From: Pelagisphaera sp964404745
Lineage (GTDB): Bacteria; Verrucomicrobiota; Verrucomicrobiia; Opitutales; Opitutaceae
Assembly: GCA_964404745.1 (NCBI GenBank)
Contig: CAYOLG010000014.1
Location: 1 to 64,000, forward strand
DNA length: 64,000 bases
Direction of reading: 5' to 3'
The notes beneath the pieces were generated by a model. It had not been told where the DNA came from. It ran no database searches and saw only the letters and a list, made by a program, of their open reading frames with translations. Both the position numbers and the translations under genes were made by a program. How positions within the stretch are numbered: the stretch's first letter is position 1; the number at the start of each line of letters is the position of its first letter. Of this stretch, positions 41,433 to 50,553 are shown one piece after another.

Positions 41433-42926
41433 TTAGAATCCTCGGCCGCCACCGCCTCCACGGCTCCCGCCGCTGCCAGGCCCTCCACGGCCTCCGGCAG
41501 GCAGTTCAACACCATTGGCTTCGGCCCACTCGCGAACTTCGCCCATAATCGGGCGCATTTGGGTGAAATCGCCAGACTCTTTAACAGCTAATAGTTTGGA
41601 CTTCAGGTCGTCAGGCAACTTATCCCCTGCCGCGGCCACTATCGCGTCAATCCTCTCGCCTATGCCGCCAGCGCCAGCGCCACCACCCGCTGGGGGACGC
41701 GGTGGACGAGCTCGCGCTGGAGCGTCTTCTGCAGGAGCCTCTGCCACAATCGTAGCTCCCGATTCATCCTTGGCGTTTACCGGCCATCCTTCCAGCGCGT
41801 ATGGCACTTCGGTTAAACAAAGTCGGTCTCCCTCCTTGAGGCCCTTGTTGACCACAATCACATCGTCCGTCTCCCAGGCGAGACCCACCTCGCGTCGAGT
41901 TAGGTAATTCTCGCTATCGATCAGTAGTACGAAGGCGTTTTCGCGCAGAAGAACGCGGGGAATGACAAATACATCCTCCAGGGTTTTACCTTCGATCTTA
42001 GCTTGAACGAAAGATCCCACTTTCAAAGGAGGCCGGCCATCGTCGGTCCTCCCATAGGGATTGCGAACCTGGGCGACCACGTAAAGTTGGCGGCTGCGAA
42101 CATCGACGGAACCTTCCGCCCGCACGATTCTACCTCGCCATTGGTATGTTTCACCCCCTATCTTGGATTCGAGCGTGACAATCGGTCCTTCGCGAATCGA
42201 CGGGTTTTCGCCGCGGTAGACGGAGGGCAGGTTTAGGAACGAAAACTGGGTAGCGGTCAGAGGGAGCCGTACTTCGGCTATATCCACGGCGTAAATACGG
42301 GCCAGCTGGTTTCCGGGAGAAATATATTGGCCCACGTCTACATTCTTGGACAGGATGCGCCCCGCATACGGAGCTCTGATTTTCGTGCGCTCCAAATTGC
42401 GTTTTGCCGTCCTCACCCGCGCTTCCGCCGATGCCGTGTTCGCCTTCGCTTGCCTCAGCTGCGGCTCCCGCAGCGTTAAGGGATTGGCTTCTTGGCCCGG
42501 GTTCAAGCGCTCCCAGTCGGTTTTGGCTTGTTCGTAGCGAGCCACTTCTTCGAACTCCCTCAATTGAGCCTGAGCTAATGCCGCCTCGGCCACGACCAAT
42601 TCCGTTTGATAATCACTGTCATCGATTTCCAGTAGCACGTCGTCTTCTTCGAAGAAGGCCCCTTCACGAAAATTCTCACCGACATTGATAATCCGTCCTC
42701 TAATCTCGGGAATCAGCGTACTTGTCGTCCGAGCTTGAACGGTGCCTTGCGACTCCAGGACCACATCGTAAGTGGTTTTTTCGAGGTTTCGCGCAACCAC
42801 CTCCGGCGTATTGACAAAATTGGGACGCTGCCTCGGTTCCGGGGCCGTGTGGACCAACCAAAAATAAGCTCCTATGCCAATCCCCAGGAGGACAAGCGGG
42901 AGAAGAATTTGCAGAAGACGTTTCAT
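41433..42926 (-). CDS. RND periplasmic adaptor with glycine-rich C-terminal extension
   Basis: The 497-residue protein starts MKRLLQILLPLVLLGIGIGA, an N-terminal membrane anchor, followed by a lipoyl half (VVLESQGTVQARTTSTLIPE), an alpha-helical hairpin (AEAALAQAQLREFEEVARYE, ANTASAEARVRTAKRNLERT), the second lipoyl half (IRAPYAGRILSKNVDVGQYI) and beta-barrel strands. This is the HlyD/AcrA-type adaptor linking pump and outer-membrane channel. Residues after about 400 form an atypical tail: a Pro/Gly stretch, a helical block (IGERIDAIVAAAGDKLPDDL..), then a Gly/Arg-rich end. It lies 28 bases after the outer-membrane factor stop, so the two are co-transcribed. Confidence 0.93.
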   Translation of the reverse strand: MKRLLQILLPLVLLGIGIGAYFWLVHTAPEPRQRPNFVNTPEVVARNLEKTTYDVVLESQGTVQARTTSTLIPEIRGRIINVGENFREGAFFEEDDVLLEIDDSDYQTELVVAEAALAQAQLREFEEVARYEQAKTDWERLNPGQEANPLTLREPQLRQAKANTASAEARVRTAKRNLERTKIRAPYAGRILSKNVDVGQYISPGNQLARIYAVDIAEVRLPLTATQFSFLNLPSVYRGENPSIREGPIVTLESKIGGETYQWRGRIVRAEGSVDVRSRQLYVVAQVRNPYGRTDDGRPPLKVGSFVQAKIEGKTLEDVFVIPRVLLRENAFVLLIDSENYLTRREVGLAWETDDVIVVNKGLKEGDRLCLTEVPYALEGWPVNAKDESGATIVAEAPAEDAPARARPPRPPAGGGAGAGGIGERIDAIVAAAGDKLPDDLKSKLLAVKESGDFTQMRPIMGEVREWAEANGVELPAGGRGGPGSGGSRGGGGGRGF

Positions 42927-42953
42927 GATGAGCGATGTAAAGTTAAAGGATTC

Positions 42954-44516
42954 TTATTCGTCAGACTCGTTTTCTTTCGGACCATATCCTAATCCGCCTC
43001 CCAAAGACAGATAGAGGTCGATTCGAGACTGGATCCGCTGATTGGATACGCCAATTAACCCGCGCTGGGCGGTAATATTGCGGCGAACAGCGTCTAGAGC
43101 GGTCGTTATATCAGTAAGGCCGCGGCCATACTCTTCCCAGGCCAAGACCTCGGCAGCAGCCGATTCCTCAGCAGCGATTTTTTGAGATTCATAGTCGCGC
43201 TCGAAGGAGTCCTGATTCCCCAGAGCATTCTCGACTTCCCGGAAAGCGGTCAAAACAGAGCTAGCGTAATTGGCTAAGGCAACTTCGTAATTCGCTTTGG
43301 AGCGGCGAAAGTTGGCCCGCAACCGGCCTCCTTGAAACAAAGTTTGGGCGAAGGTAGCGCTCTGAGACCAGACTCGGAAATCCATAACTTCGATTATATC
43401 CTCAACTTCGCGAGCATTCGTGCCGCGGGACAAATTAATATTTAGAGACGGAATCCGTGCCTTGCTGGTCTCGAACTTCCGTTGCTCGCTGGCAGCCAAT
43501 GACCGCTCGGCTGCTATAATGTCCGGGCGACGCAAAAGCAGCTCGGAAGGGATACCCGTTGGGATATTCTGCTGAAGCTCGGGAAAGCGCGATGCATAGT
43601 CATAGGTCGGGGACAGATCGTCGGCTGATTCATCGCTTTTACTCTCCGAATCTAGACCCCTAGCTTTGAGAATCTCATTGGCAGGGTACCGACCTAGAAG
43701 GGTTTCCAAGATCCGGGCTGACGACTCTTTGGCCCGCATTCGGGCTTCCAAAGTGCTTTGATTCGAGGCCACGTTGGCCCTGACGAGCCGCACATCGAGG
43801 GCTCGAGCGATGCCTCGCTTGAAATTCTCCTCTACGATTTGGGCGCCCGACTCCAGAGCCACCTGCGTTCTTTTGGCTAAGTCGTACTGCAAGTCGTCCT
43901 CGATGGCATTGTACCAAGCTTGAGCCACGCGACCCGCGATCGACAGCCTGGTGGCGTCATAAGTCGCTTTCGCCGACTGGATATCGGCTAAGTCTGCCTT
44001 GTAGCCGTTTCGCACGCGCCCCCAAAGATCGATTTCCCAGTTGAAGCGGAGGTTGATACCATAGGTCTCGGCTGTCGGCGTCTGCGAAATACCCGACGCA
44101 TTGTTACGCCGATTCCGATTAACATTGGTCGTGCCTGTGAGCGACGGGTAGATGTTAGATCCAGCGAATCGCGATCCCTCTATAGAAGCTCGCAATCGGG
44201 CTTCCGCGGCTTGAAGGTTATAATTGTGAACAAAAGCTTCCTCGATAACGGACGCCAGATGGGGATCATTGAAATCGCGAATCCAGCCATTGGGGTCGAA
44301 CTGCCCCCCGCCCAACTCCGACTTCCAGCTTTCCGGCATATCGATATCCAGCTTGTCCGACTGATTTTTCGGGGGGGAAATACAGCCAGCCAAAAGTAGA
44401 AACACTACGCTAGTGGAAAGGATTTTCAGGCTTGTCGCGCCACTGCTCTCATAATCACCGGTCGCCCTAGGCGAACCGAATCGATTCGTTTCATTTCTAA
44501 TCAGCAAAACTGCCAT
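42954..44516 (-). CDS. TolC/NodT-type outer membrane efflux lipoprotein
   Basis: The protein has a lipobox in TSVVFLLLAGC, which places a lipidated Cys at the outer membrane, then the two repeated halves of an outer-membrane factor with QAAEARLRASIEGSRFAGS, LRFNWEIDLWGRVRNGYKAD and ATFAQTLFQGGRLRANFRRS. It forms the exit duct for the tripartite pump. The start is uncertain: ATG 44516 gives a long tail before the lipobox, and an ATG near 44451 in another frame would give a more natural signal peptide but needs a shift. The gene is first of the minus-strand efflux set (this gene, adaptor, two pumps). Confidence 0.85.
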   Translation of the reverse strand: MAVLLIRNETNRFGSPRATGDYESSGATSLKILSTSVVFLLLAGCISPPKNQSDKLDIDMPESWKSELGGGQFDPNGWIRDFNDPHLASVIEEAFVHNYNLQAAEARLRASIEGSRFAGSNIYPSLTGTTNVNRNRRNNASGISQTPTAETYGINLRFNWEIDLWGRVRNGYKADLADIQSAKATYDATRLSIAGRVAQAWYNAIEDDLQYDLAKRTQVALESGAQIVEENFKRGIARALDVRLVRANVASNQSTLEARMRAKESSARILETLLGRYPANEILKARGLDSESKSDESADDLSPTYDYASRFPELQQNIPTGIPSELLLRRPDIIAAERSLAASEQRKFETSKARIPSLNINLSRGTNAREVEDIIEVMDFRVWSQSATFAQTLFQGGRLRANFRRSKANYEVALANYASSVLTAFREVENALGNQDSFERDYESQKIAAEESAAAEVLAWEEYGRGLTDITTALDAVRRNITAQRGLIGVSNQRIQSRIDLYLSLGGGLGYGPKENESDE

Positions 44517-44751
44517 GGAGATGTCGTTGAAAAATGGGAGGTATGTGATGACGTCGCTGTAGGAACAACATAGCAACGCGCTACCAGTCCTTTCGGTTAC
44601 ACGGAGATTCTTGGACGCATTAGATTTGGCAACACTGGAAATGGGTTATTTTCGCGGACGTGAGGCCCGTGATCCACAGACACAGCCTCAAAGGCTTGCT
44701 CGACTGGGCATTCGGACGTCAAGAACCCCGCCAGCAAACTGCAAAGCGAAC

Positions 44752-45135
44752 TTAATCTTTGGCGATTTCCGCATAGGCCGCGGCATCCATCAAAGCCTCT
44801 AATTGAGAAGGATCAGAAAGCTTGATCTTGGCTATCCAGCCCTCCACGAAAGGCGATTGATTGACGATCTCCGGAGCGTCTTCTAAAGCCTGATTGCCTT
44901 CGATGATTTCCGCATCGACCGGCATGTAGAGATCCGACGCGGCTTTAACCGATTCCACAACCCCAAACGATGCCCCTGCCTCGAAACTGTCCCCATCTGT
45001 GGGAATCTCCACAAAAGTAATGTCTCCCAGGCTTTGCTGGGCAAAATCGGTAATGCCCACCAAGGCTTCATCATTTCCGAGCAGCTTCAGCCACTCATGG
45101 TCTTTAGTATATTTTAGGTCGTCGGGGAGGTTCAT
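44752..45135 (-). CDS. gcvH: Glycine cleavage system H protein
   Basis: From ATG 45135 the 127-residue protein begins MNLPDDLKYTKDHEW and has the lipoyl-lysine segment VVESVKAASDLY with Lys64, plus VGITDFAQQSLGDITFVEIP. The frame is open to 45186 through a TTG, but the ATG fits the family better. GcvH carries the aminomethyl group on a lipoyl arm between the P, T and L proteins. It follows gcvT by 47 bases on the minus strand. gcvP, often next, is absent: the following gene is the efflux set. Confidence 0.95.
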   Translation of the reverse strand: MNLPDDLKYTKDHEWLKLLGNDEALVGITDFAQQSLGDITFVEIPTDGDSFEAGASFGVVESVKAASDLYMPVDAEIIEGNQALEDAPEIVNQSPFVEGWIAKIKLSDPSQLEALMDAAAYAEIAKD

Positions 45136-45182
45136 GCTCGAGGAAGTTGTCTCTGCTATAGGTCTCAATTTTACGGCGATAC

Positions 45183-46277
45183 TCAAGGATTCAATTCAAC
45201 AAATGGCGGCTTGGTCGGAATCAATGACAATTCGCTTCCCCGCAAGTCCACAGAAAGACTCGCCTCTAAAACCGCCGAGTCCACCCAGGCCGAGCCAATC
45301 GCTTCGTTGAGGATTGGAGAAAAAGCCCCCGAAACCACAGTCCCTACTTCTTGGCCTGCCGCCAATACCGGCGTTTCCGCTCGGACGATGCGCCGGCCCC
45401 CAGTCTTGAAATAGATGATGCGCCGCTTCGGCCCGGCTTCCCTCTCCTTCCGAATCGCCTCTTTGCCAATAAAGTCGGCCGCCTTTTTCAATTTCACCGT
45501 CCACATCAAATTGGCCTGTACCGGGGATATCATTTCACTGATCTCGTGCCCGTACAAAGCGTATCCCGCTTCCAATCGCAAACTGTCCCGAGCCCCCAGA
45601 CCCGCAAGCTTCACGCTGTAAGGTTCACCCGCATTGACGATAGACCGAGCTAGAGACTCCGCGTCGCGAGGGGCTACAAACAACTCCACTCCCAGCTCAC
45701 CCGTATATCCCGTGCGGCATACCAGACAGGAAACCCCAGCCACCTCCGATCCTTGAAATCGGTAGTAGCCCAAGTCATCGAGATTCATGGAAGTCAGGTT
45801 TTTTAGAATCTCCCTGGTTTCCGGGCCTTGCAAAGCCAGCAAAGCAAAGGAATCCGATACGTCCAAAATCTCGACATCAAAGTCGCCCCGTTTGGCGTTC
45901 AACCAGGCGACGTCCTTTTCAGCATTGGAAGCGTTAAGGCAAAGCAGGAATTCCTCGTCCGCTATGCGGTAGACCAGCAAGTCGTCTACTACTCCGCCAT
46001 GCTCGTAACACATCAGAGTATACATCGCTTGACCGATAGCCATACCGGAAACGTCGTTGGTCAATACGGTATCGAGAAAGGCCTCAGCATCCGGACCTTC
46101 GATCGAGGCCTCTCCCATGTGACTGACATCGAACAAGCCCGCCGACGATCGTGTCGCCTTATGCTCGTCGATAATACTCTGGTACTGCACCGGCATACTC
46201 CACCCAGCGAAATCCACCATGCGGGCCCCATTGGCCACGTTAAATGCGTGAAGCGGCGTCTTCTTCAGTTCCGACAT
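45183..46277 (-). CDS. gcvT: Aminomethyltransferase (glycine cleavage T protein)
   Basis: The 364-residue protein has the GcvT opening KTPLHAFNVANGARMVDFAG, the folate-binding core (VSHMGEASIEGPDAEAFLD, NDVSGMAIGQAMYTLMCYEH), RTGYTGELGVELFV, and LRLEAGYALYGHEI. It moves the methylene unit from lipoyl-GcvH to tetrahydrofolate and releases ammonia. It is followed by gcvH and preceded, 18 bases upstream, by an FAH-family gene on the same strand. Confidence 0.95.
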   Translation of the reverse strand: MSELKKTPLHAFNVANGARMVDFAGWSMPVQYQSIIDEHKATRSSAGLFDVSHMGEASIEGPDAEAFLDTVLTNDVSGMAIGQAMYTLMCYEHGGVVDDLLVYRIADEEFLLCLNASNAEKDVAWLNAKRGDFDVEILDVSDSFALLALQGPETREILKNLTSMNLDDLGYYRFQGSEVAGVSCLVCRTGYTGELGVELFVAPRDAESLARSIVNAGEPYSVKLAGLGARDSLRLEAGYALYGHEISEMISPVQANLMWTVKLKKAADFIGKEAIRKEREAGPKRRIIYFKTGGRRIVRAETPVLAAGQEVGTVVSGAFSPILNEAIGSAWVDSAVLEASLSVDLRGSELSLIPTKPPFVELNP

Positions 46278-46295
46278 GCTAATTATTCCAAAATT

Positions 46296-47096
46296 CTAGC
46301 TTTCCTCGACAACCGGGTTGGCAAGCGTTCCGATCTTCTCGATTTCGACCTCCACCGTGTCCCCAGGTTTTAACCACAAAGGCGGTTTTCTAGCCGCGCC
46401 CACTCCATGAGGCGTTCCAGTTAGAATCACAGTCCCCGGAAGCAATGTCGCGCTGCCGCTCAAAAAGGCGATAATCTCAGGCACGCTAAAAATCATATCA
46501 TCGGTTTTCCAATTCTGGACCGTTTCACCATTGACGCGGGTTTTGATCGACAAGGCGTTAGGATCCCCAAGTTCGTCCGCGGTGATCAAACGCGGGCCCA
46601 AGGGAGCGAAGGTGTCAAACCCTTTGCCTTTGCACCATTGGCCACCGCCTTTTTTCTTTTGCCAGTCCCTAGCGCTAACGTCGTTGCCGCAGGTATAGCC
46701 CAGTACGTAATCCAAGGCGTTTTCCACGGTTGCGTTCTTGCAGGTCTTCCCAATTACCGCAGCCAATTCGCATTCGTAGTCGACCTCCTCGCTAGCTAAC
46801 TTTCTAGGCAATTCGATGGGATCGCCTGGATTTTGCAAGGCATTGCGCCCTTTGATGAATAGCACCGGGTATTTCGGGATAGTGGCGCCGGTCTCTTCGG
46901 CGTGAAATTTGTAGTTCAGGCCGATGCAAAGAATGATCTCCGGAACTACCGGAGCCAGTAGCTTTGCTATATCGGCAGGATCATCCGTCACGCGATGCTC
47001 ACCGAAAATGCTTCCTTCAATTCGGAAACCGCCGCTTTCGCGTTCCTCGCCGTAGTGAATATTTCCTGACGTGTCTTGATATCTAATGATTTTCAT
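46296..47096 (-). CDS. Fumarylacetoacetate hydrolase family protein
   Basis: From ATG 47096 the 266-residue protein has the FAH C-terminal barrel: CIGLNYKFHAEETG, PVLFIKGRNALQNPGDPI, metal ligands in EEVDYECELAAVIGK, GYTCGNDVSARDWQ, and GTPHGVGAARKP. A GGGAGG-like ribosome binding site precedes the ATG. The frame upstream to 47243 is open but not family-like, so I exclude it. Members hydrolyse or decarboxylate beta-dicarbonyl acids such as oxaloacetate or acylpyruvates. It lies 18 bases before gcvT and 64 bases after an O-methyltransferase gene; the common pathway is not clear. Confidence 0.9.
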   Translation of the reverse strand: MKIIRYQDTSGNIHYGEERESGGFRIEGSIFGEHRVTDDPADIAKLLAPVVPEIILCIGLNYKFHAEETGATIPKYPVLFIKGRNALQNPGDPIELPRKLASEEVDYECELAAVIGKTCKNATVENALDYVLGYTCGNDVSARDWQKKKGGGQWCKGKGFDTFAPLGPRLITADELGDPNALSIKTRVNGETVQNWKTDDMIFSVPEIIAFLSGSATLLPGTVILTGTPHGVGAARKPPLWLKPGDTVEVEIEKIGTLANPVVEES

Positions 47097-47160
47097 ATTG
47101 AAATTCCTGTTCCTCCCAAGCTTTATCGATCGTCCAAATTTACAATAATCGGGGACTTTC

Positions 47161-47823
47161 TCAACGCTTGCGGGCCAGGTAAACGCCGTCGCCCACCGAT
47201 AGCAAGGTAGCATCCACCCGCTCATCGTCACGAATCTTCTCATTCAGTTCGCGTATGGACACCGTATCCGCATCTTGAAACGAGGGGTCCATCACCTGTC
47301 CGCCCCAGAGAGCATTGTCCACCACGATTAGTCCTCCCGAGCGCAGAAGACGCAAACAGGCCTCGTAGTAGGAATCGTAGTTCTCCTTGTCAGCATCGAT
47401 GAAGGCGAAATCGAAGGCGCCAGATTGTCCACCCGCCTCAAGCCCAGCCAAGGTTTCCAAGGCAGGAGCAATCCTGAGGTCGATCTTGCTGGCCATTCCT
47501 GCTCTCACCCAAAAATCGCGAGCTATCGTCGTCCATTCCTCACTCAAATCGCAAGCAACCAAGACACCGTCATCCGGAAGCGCTTCCGCTACACTCCAGG
47601 CGCTGTATCCAGTGAATACTCCTATCTCCAGGGCTCGCTTGGCTCCGATGGATTTCGCCAGCAAGGCCATGAACTGCCCCTGCTCTGGTGTAATCTGCAT
47701 CCGGGCATCGGGCAGCTTGGCGGTAGCCTCGCGTAGCTCTTTTTTCAAGGCCGATTCCCTCGAAGAAGCCGCTATGAGGTAATCGTATAGTTCAGGTCCC
47801 CTATCGACAAAACGCTTCGGCAT
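47161..47823 (-). CDS. Class I O-methyltransferase, caffeoyl-CoA type
   Basis: The 220-residue protein has the SAM-binding LEIGVFTGYSAWSVAEALP, the metal and substrate site FAFIDADKENYDSYYEACL, and GGLIVVDNALWGGQV, which define the cation-dependent caffeoyl-CoA/catechol O-methyltransferase family. It methylates phenolic or catechol hydroxyls; the natural substrate in this organism is not evident. It is the first gene of a minus-strand run with the FAH protein, gcvT and gcvH. Confidence 0.92.
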   Translation of the reverse strand: MPKRFVDRGPELYDYLIAASSRESALKKELREATAKLPDARMQITPEQGQFMALLAKSIGAKRALEIGVFTGYSAWSVAEALPDDGVLVACDLSEEWTTIARDFWVRAGMASKIDLRIAPALETLAGLEAGGQSGAFDFAFIDADKENYDSYYEACLRLLRSGGLIVVDNALWGGQVMDPSFQDADTVSIRELNEKIRDDERVDATLLSVGDGVYLARKR

Positions 47824-48007
47824 ACAGCGAATCTGCGACCGCTCTCCACTACGGCAATGTCAATCGGGGAAAAATCGAGAAATCTTTGGTAGCGCAGCGC
47901 TTCAACCCGCAGCCCGTTGTGAACTTCCATTCCAGAACGCGGGCTGTGGCACCGCGATACTTTTCAAAACCCACACCAGCGGGTCAACGTTTTTCAAACC
48001 AAAGGCC

Positions 48008-48565
48008 CTAGCCCTCGAGCTCACCACTCAATCCGTCCAAGCCATCCAAACTTTTTACGTTCCAGGCAGCCTGATATTCCCGAACGCCATCTTCACCTTT
48101 GCTCTCCGCCCACTTGAGCAAGACGTCGCGATCCTCCTTGAACACGTAGAGCGGGACCGAGTACCCACAGGAATCAATTATTCGTTCTACATCGACTTTT
48201 ATGATCGATCGGGCCCCGGCAAATTCCTCAAAAGCGTGACTACGCTGAGCGTATTCGACACTTCCCTTTTCCAAAACGCTGCCCTTTCCATAAAATCGGA
48301 AAATCTTCGGAGGACCTTCGAAGGCGCACATCATGATCGTGATCCGCCCATTTTCTTTTAGGTGGGCAATCGTTTCCACACCACTACCGGTCAAATCGAG
48401 GTAGGCAATCGTTCGCTCATCCAAAACGCGAAAGGTGTCCAAACCCTTTGGCGAGCAATTGATCAGCCCGTCGCCAGACAAAAGAGCTTTGGAAACAAAG
48501 AAGAGTTTCTACTGCTCGACCCACTGGCGTATTTCGTCATCTATTAATGGATACTCTTTGCCCGT
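48008..48565 (-). pseudogene. Pyridoxamine 5'-phosphate oxidase-like gene with in-frame amber codon
   Basis: The body (SGDGLINCSPKGLDTFRVLD, LTGSGVETIAHLKENGRITI, FEGPPKIFRFYGKG) is a clear member of the PPOX-type flavin split-barrel family. Reading upstream in the same frame gives KLFFVSKALL, then TAG (48509-48511), then GKEYPLIDDEIRQWVEQ, which is the natural N-terminus of this family. The amber codon falls where a Gln would be expected (EQ-Q-KLFF). The natural start position holds ACG (48563-48565) and not ATG. The first usable start is TTG 48481, which would lose the first strand. A degraded gene is the simplest reading; read-through is possible. Confidence 0.7.
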
Positions 48566-48736
48566 AGACCAATATTTACCCGAAACCGCCGGATAGTGTC
48601 CAAAAAAGTCAATGCTGCCCGGCTGATTGCTCGATCTCGGATTTAGCCGAATCTAGAATATTTCTCTCGCAGCCGCTAAACCTATTTTCGACAGTCAAGG
48701 ACGCTACGATAAGGCAGATTTAACTTAATTACACAA

Positions 48737-50320
48737 TCAGAATGCTGGCGGCTGCCAGTGCTCGTATTCCTTAGTTCCGTGCCAGGAGCTCCTACTGTCG
48801 GGAGATGGCTCATCACCAGCAGGCTTCAGAACCTTGGCAGGGGCTAGGTCGACCTCTTTCGCAGCGTAGCGCCAAAGCTGTTTCAAGGCCTCCACTTTTT
48901 CTGGCAGCTTGTCGGCGAGATCATTCAGTTCTACCCGATCATCGACGAGATTGTAGAGTTCCCACTTGTGACCATAGAAGCTCACCGCTTTCCAATCGTC
49001 CTGAATAATTGCCCGGCAATTTCCAAACTGGAAATAAAGCCAATCGTGTTCATCCCGCTTTTGTCCCGCGAAAAGCGGAGCCAGCGACTTGCCCTGCAGC
49101 GGAACAATCTTCTCGCCCCGGTACTTTTTTGGATACGTGGCTCCAGTTATGTCCGTAAAAGTGGCCATGACATCGATCAAATGTCCTGGGCTCGTCTCCC
49201 AAGCGCCCGGCTGATGGATCTTCCCTGGCCAGTTGACGATCAATGGAGAGGAAATCCCTCCTTCGTGTTGCGTTTGCTTATAATGCTTGAAAGGCGTATT
49301 GCCGACCGTGGCCCAACTGGCATCATAGAGATAATAGGAATCCGGCTTCCAAGGTGGAATCTGAGTCATACGGCTTCGCTCGAACGGACAGGCTCCGTTG
49401 TCGGAACACAGCAGAATCAGCGTATTTTCTCGAACGCCTCGCTCCTCCAGAAAATACAGCATCCGGCCAATACTCTGATCCACCCGGTCAACCATGGCAG
49501 CGTAAATCGCCATGCGAAAGCTCTCCATCTCGCGCTCTTCGGTCGAAAGCTCGTTCCAAGGCTTCATGTGTTCTGGAAGCGGAGGCAGCTCCATGTCGCT
49601 GGGAAAAAGCCCAAGTCGCTTTTGCTTGGCGAATCGGCGTTCGCGAATCGTCTCCCAGCCCACATCGTACTTGCCGATATATTTTTCGATGTCCGCCTTC
49701 GGAGCCTGAAGCGGGTAATGGGGAGCATTGTAGGCAATGTAGTGAAAAAATGGTTTTCCGGTGGCCAGGGATTTGTCGATGAATTCCATGGCGTAATCGA
49801 CATTGGCATCGGTCAGGTAGAATTCTGGATCGAAATCATTCCACTTTTCTCCGTTGAACCGGAAGGAATCGTTGCCGATAAAGAAGTCGGTCGATCCAGA
49901 AAGGTGCCCAAAATACTGCTCGAACCCGTGATCCGTGGGCTCATCGTCTAGATGCCACTTGCCCGTCATCGACGTAGCGTATCCAGCTTCCCCCAACACC
50001 TCGGCTAGCGTTACCGAACGGTTCAACGCTTGGTCGCCGGCTTGAAAGGCGTACAGCCCCGTCAATAGGCAGATCCGGGAGGAGTGGCACTTGGCCGTGT
50101 TGTAGAACTGGGTGAAGCGCAGCCCTTCTTGAGCCAAGGTATCGATGTTCGGGGTCTCTATCTCGCTACCGTAACAACCGAAATCAGCATAGCCGAGATC
50201 ATCCACCATCATCAGGAGGATGTTGGGGCGCTCAGCGTTCTGTCCGAATGCGAAGGGCAGACCAGAAAAACAGGCTAGAACGACCTTAAGGATCGGGAAA
50301 AGCGGGCGTTGAAAACTCAT
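48737..50320 (-). CDS. Secreted sulfatase, arylsulfatase type
   Basis: The 527-residue protein has an N-terminal signal peptide (LKVVLACFSGLPFAFG), then RPNILLMMVDDLGYADFGCYG with the metal-binding Asp pair, and AKCHSSRICLLTGLY, where Cys78 is the residue converted to formylglycine and Arg follows the C-x-x-x-R rule. Later SDNG supplies further metal ligands and HYIAYNAPHYPLQAP is typical of the family. It should remove sulfate from a sugar or related substrate outside the cytoplasm. The maturation enzyme is not in the window. It is the first member on this side of a sulfatase-rich region. Confidence 0.93.
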   Translation of the reverse strand: MSFQRPLFPILKVVLACFSGLPFAFGQNAERPNILLMMVDDLGYADFGCYGSEIETPNIDTLAQEGLRFTQFYNTAKCHSSRICLLTGLYAFQAGDQALNRSVTLAEVLGEAGYATSMTGKWHLDDEPTDHGFEQYFGHLSGSTDFFIGNDSFRFNGEKWNDFDPEFYLTDANVDYAMEFIDKSLATGKPFFHYIAYNAPHYPLQAPKADIEKYIGKYDVGWETIRERRFAKQKRLGLFPSDMELPPLPEHMKPWNELSTEEREMESFRMAIYAAMVDRVDQSIGRMLYFLEERGVRENTLILLCSDNGACPFERSRMTQIPPWKPDSYYLYDASWATVGNTPFKHYKQTQHEGGISSPLIVNWPGKIHQPGAWETSPGHLIDVMATFTDITGATYPKKYRGEKIVPLQGKSLAPLFAGQKRDEHDWLYFQFGNCRAIIQDDWKAVSFYGHKWELYNLVDDRVELNDLADKLPEKVEALKQLWRYAAKEVDLAPAKVLKPAGDEPSPDSRSSWHGTKEYEHWQPPAF

Positions 50321-50553
50321 AGGACGGATTATCGGATTGAGAGTTCAAAATCGGGCCTTACGATCTCTCTAGCAACGAAAATCCGTTTTCTTCAGCAGTA
50401 TAAAATTAGCAAAACGCTTCTTCGAATCGAAGACTTTGACGTCCCTAGCCTACTGCAACGTCCATCTAGGAGATGGCAACTAATCCAGCATATATTCTCT
50501 ATGAGGGCTCGAAAAGGCGAAGGGTCGCGAACCTCCTGGCTGCTTGAGCGTGC

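Noticed and set aside
42954..44576. Frameshift near the start of the outer-membrane factor gene
   Set aside because: A better signal peptide can be made with an ATG near 44451 in another frame, but an alternative in-frame start exists, so I cannot claim a break.
44577..44751. Glycine riboswitch near gcvH
   Set aside because: This spacer is downstream, not upstream, of the gcv genes, and I see no tandem aptamer pattern here or before gcvT.
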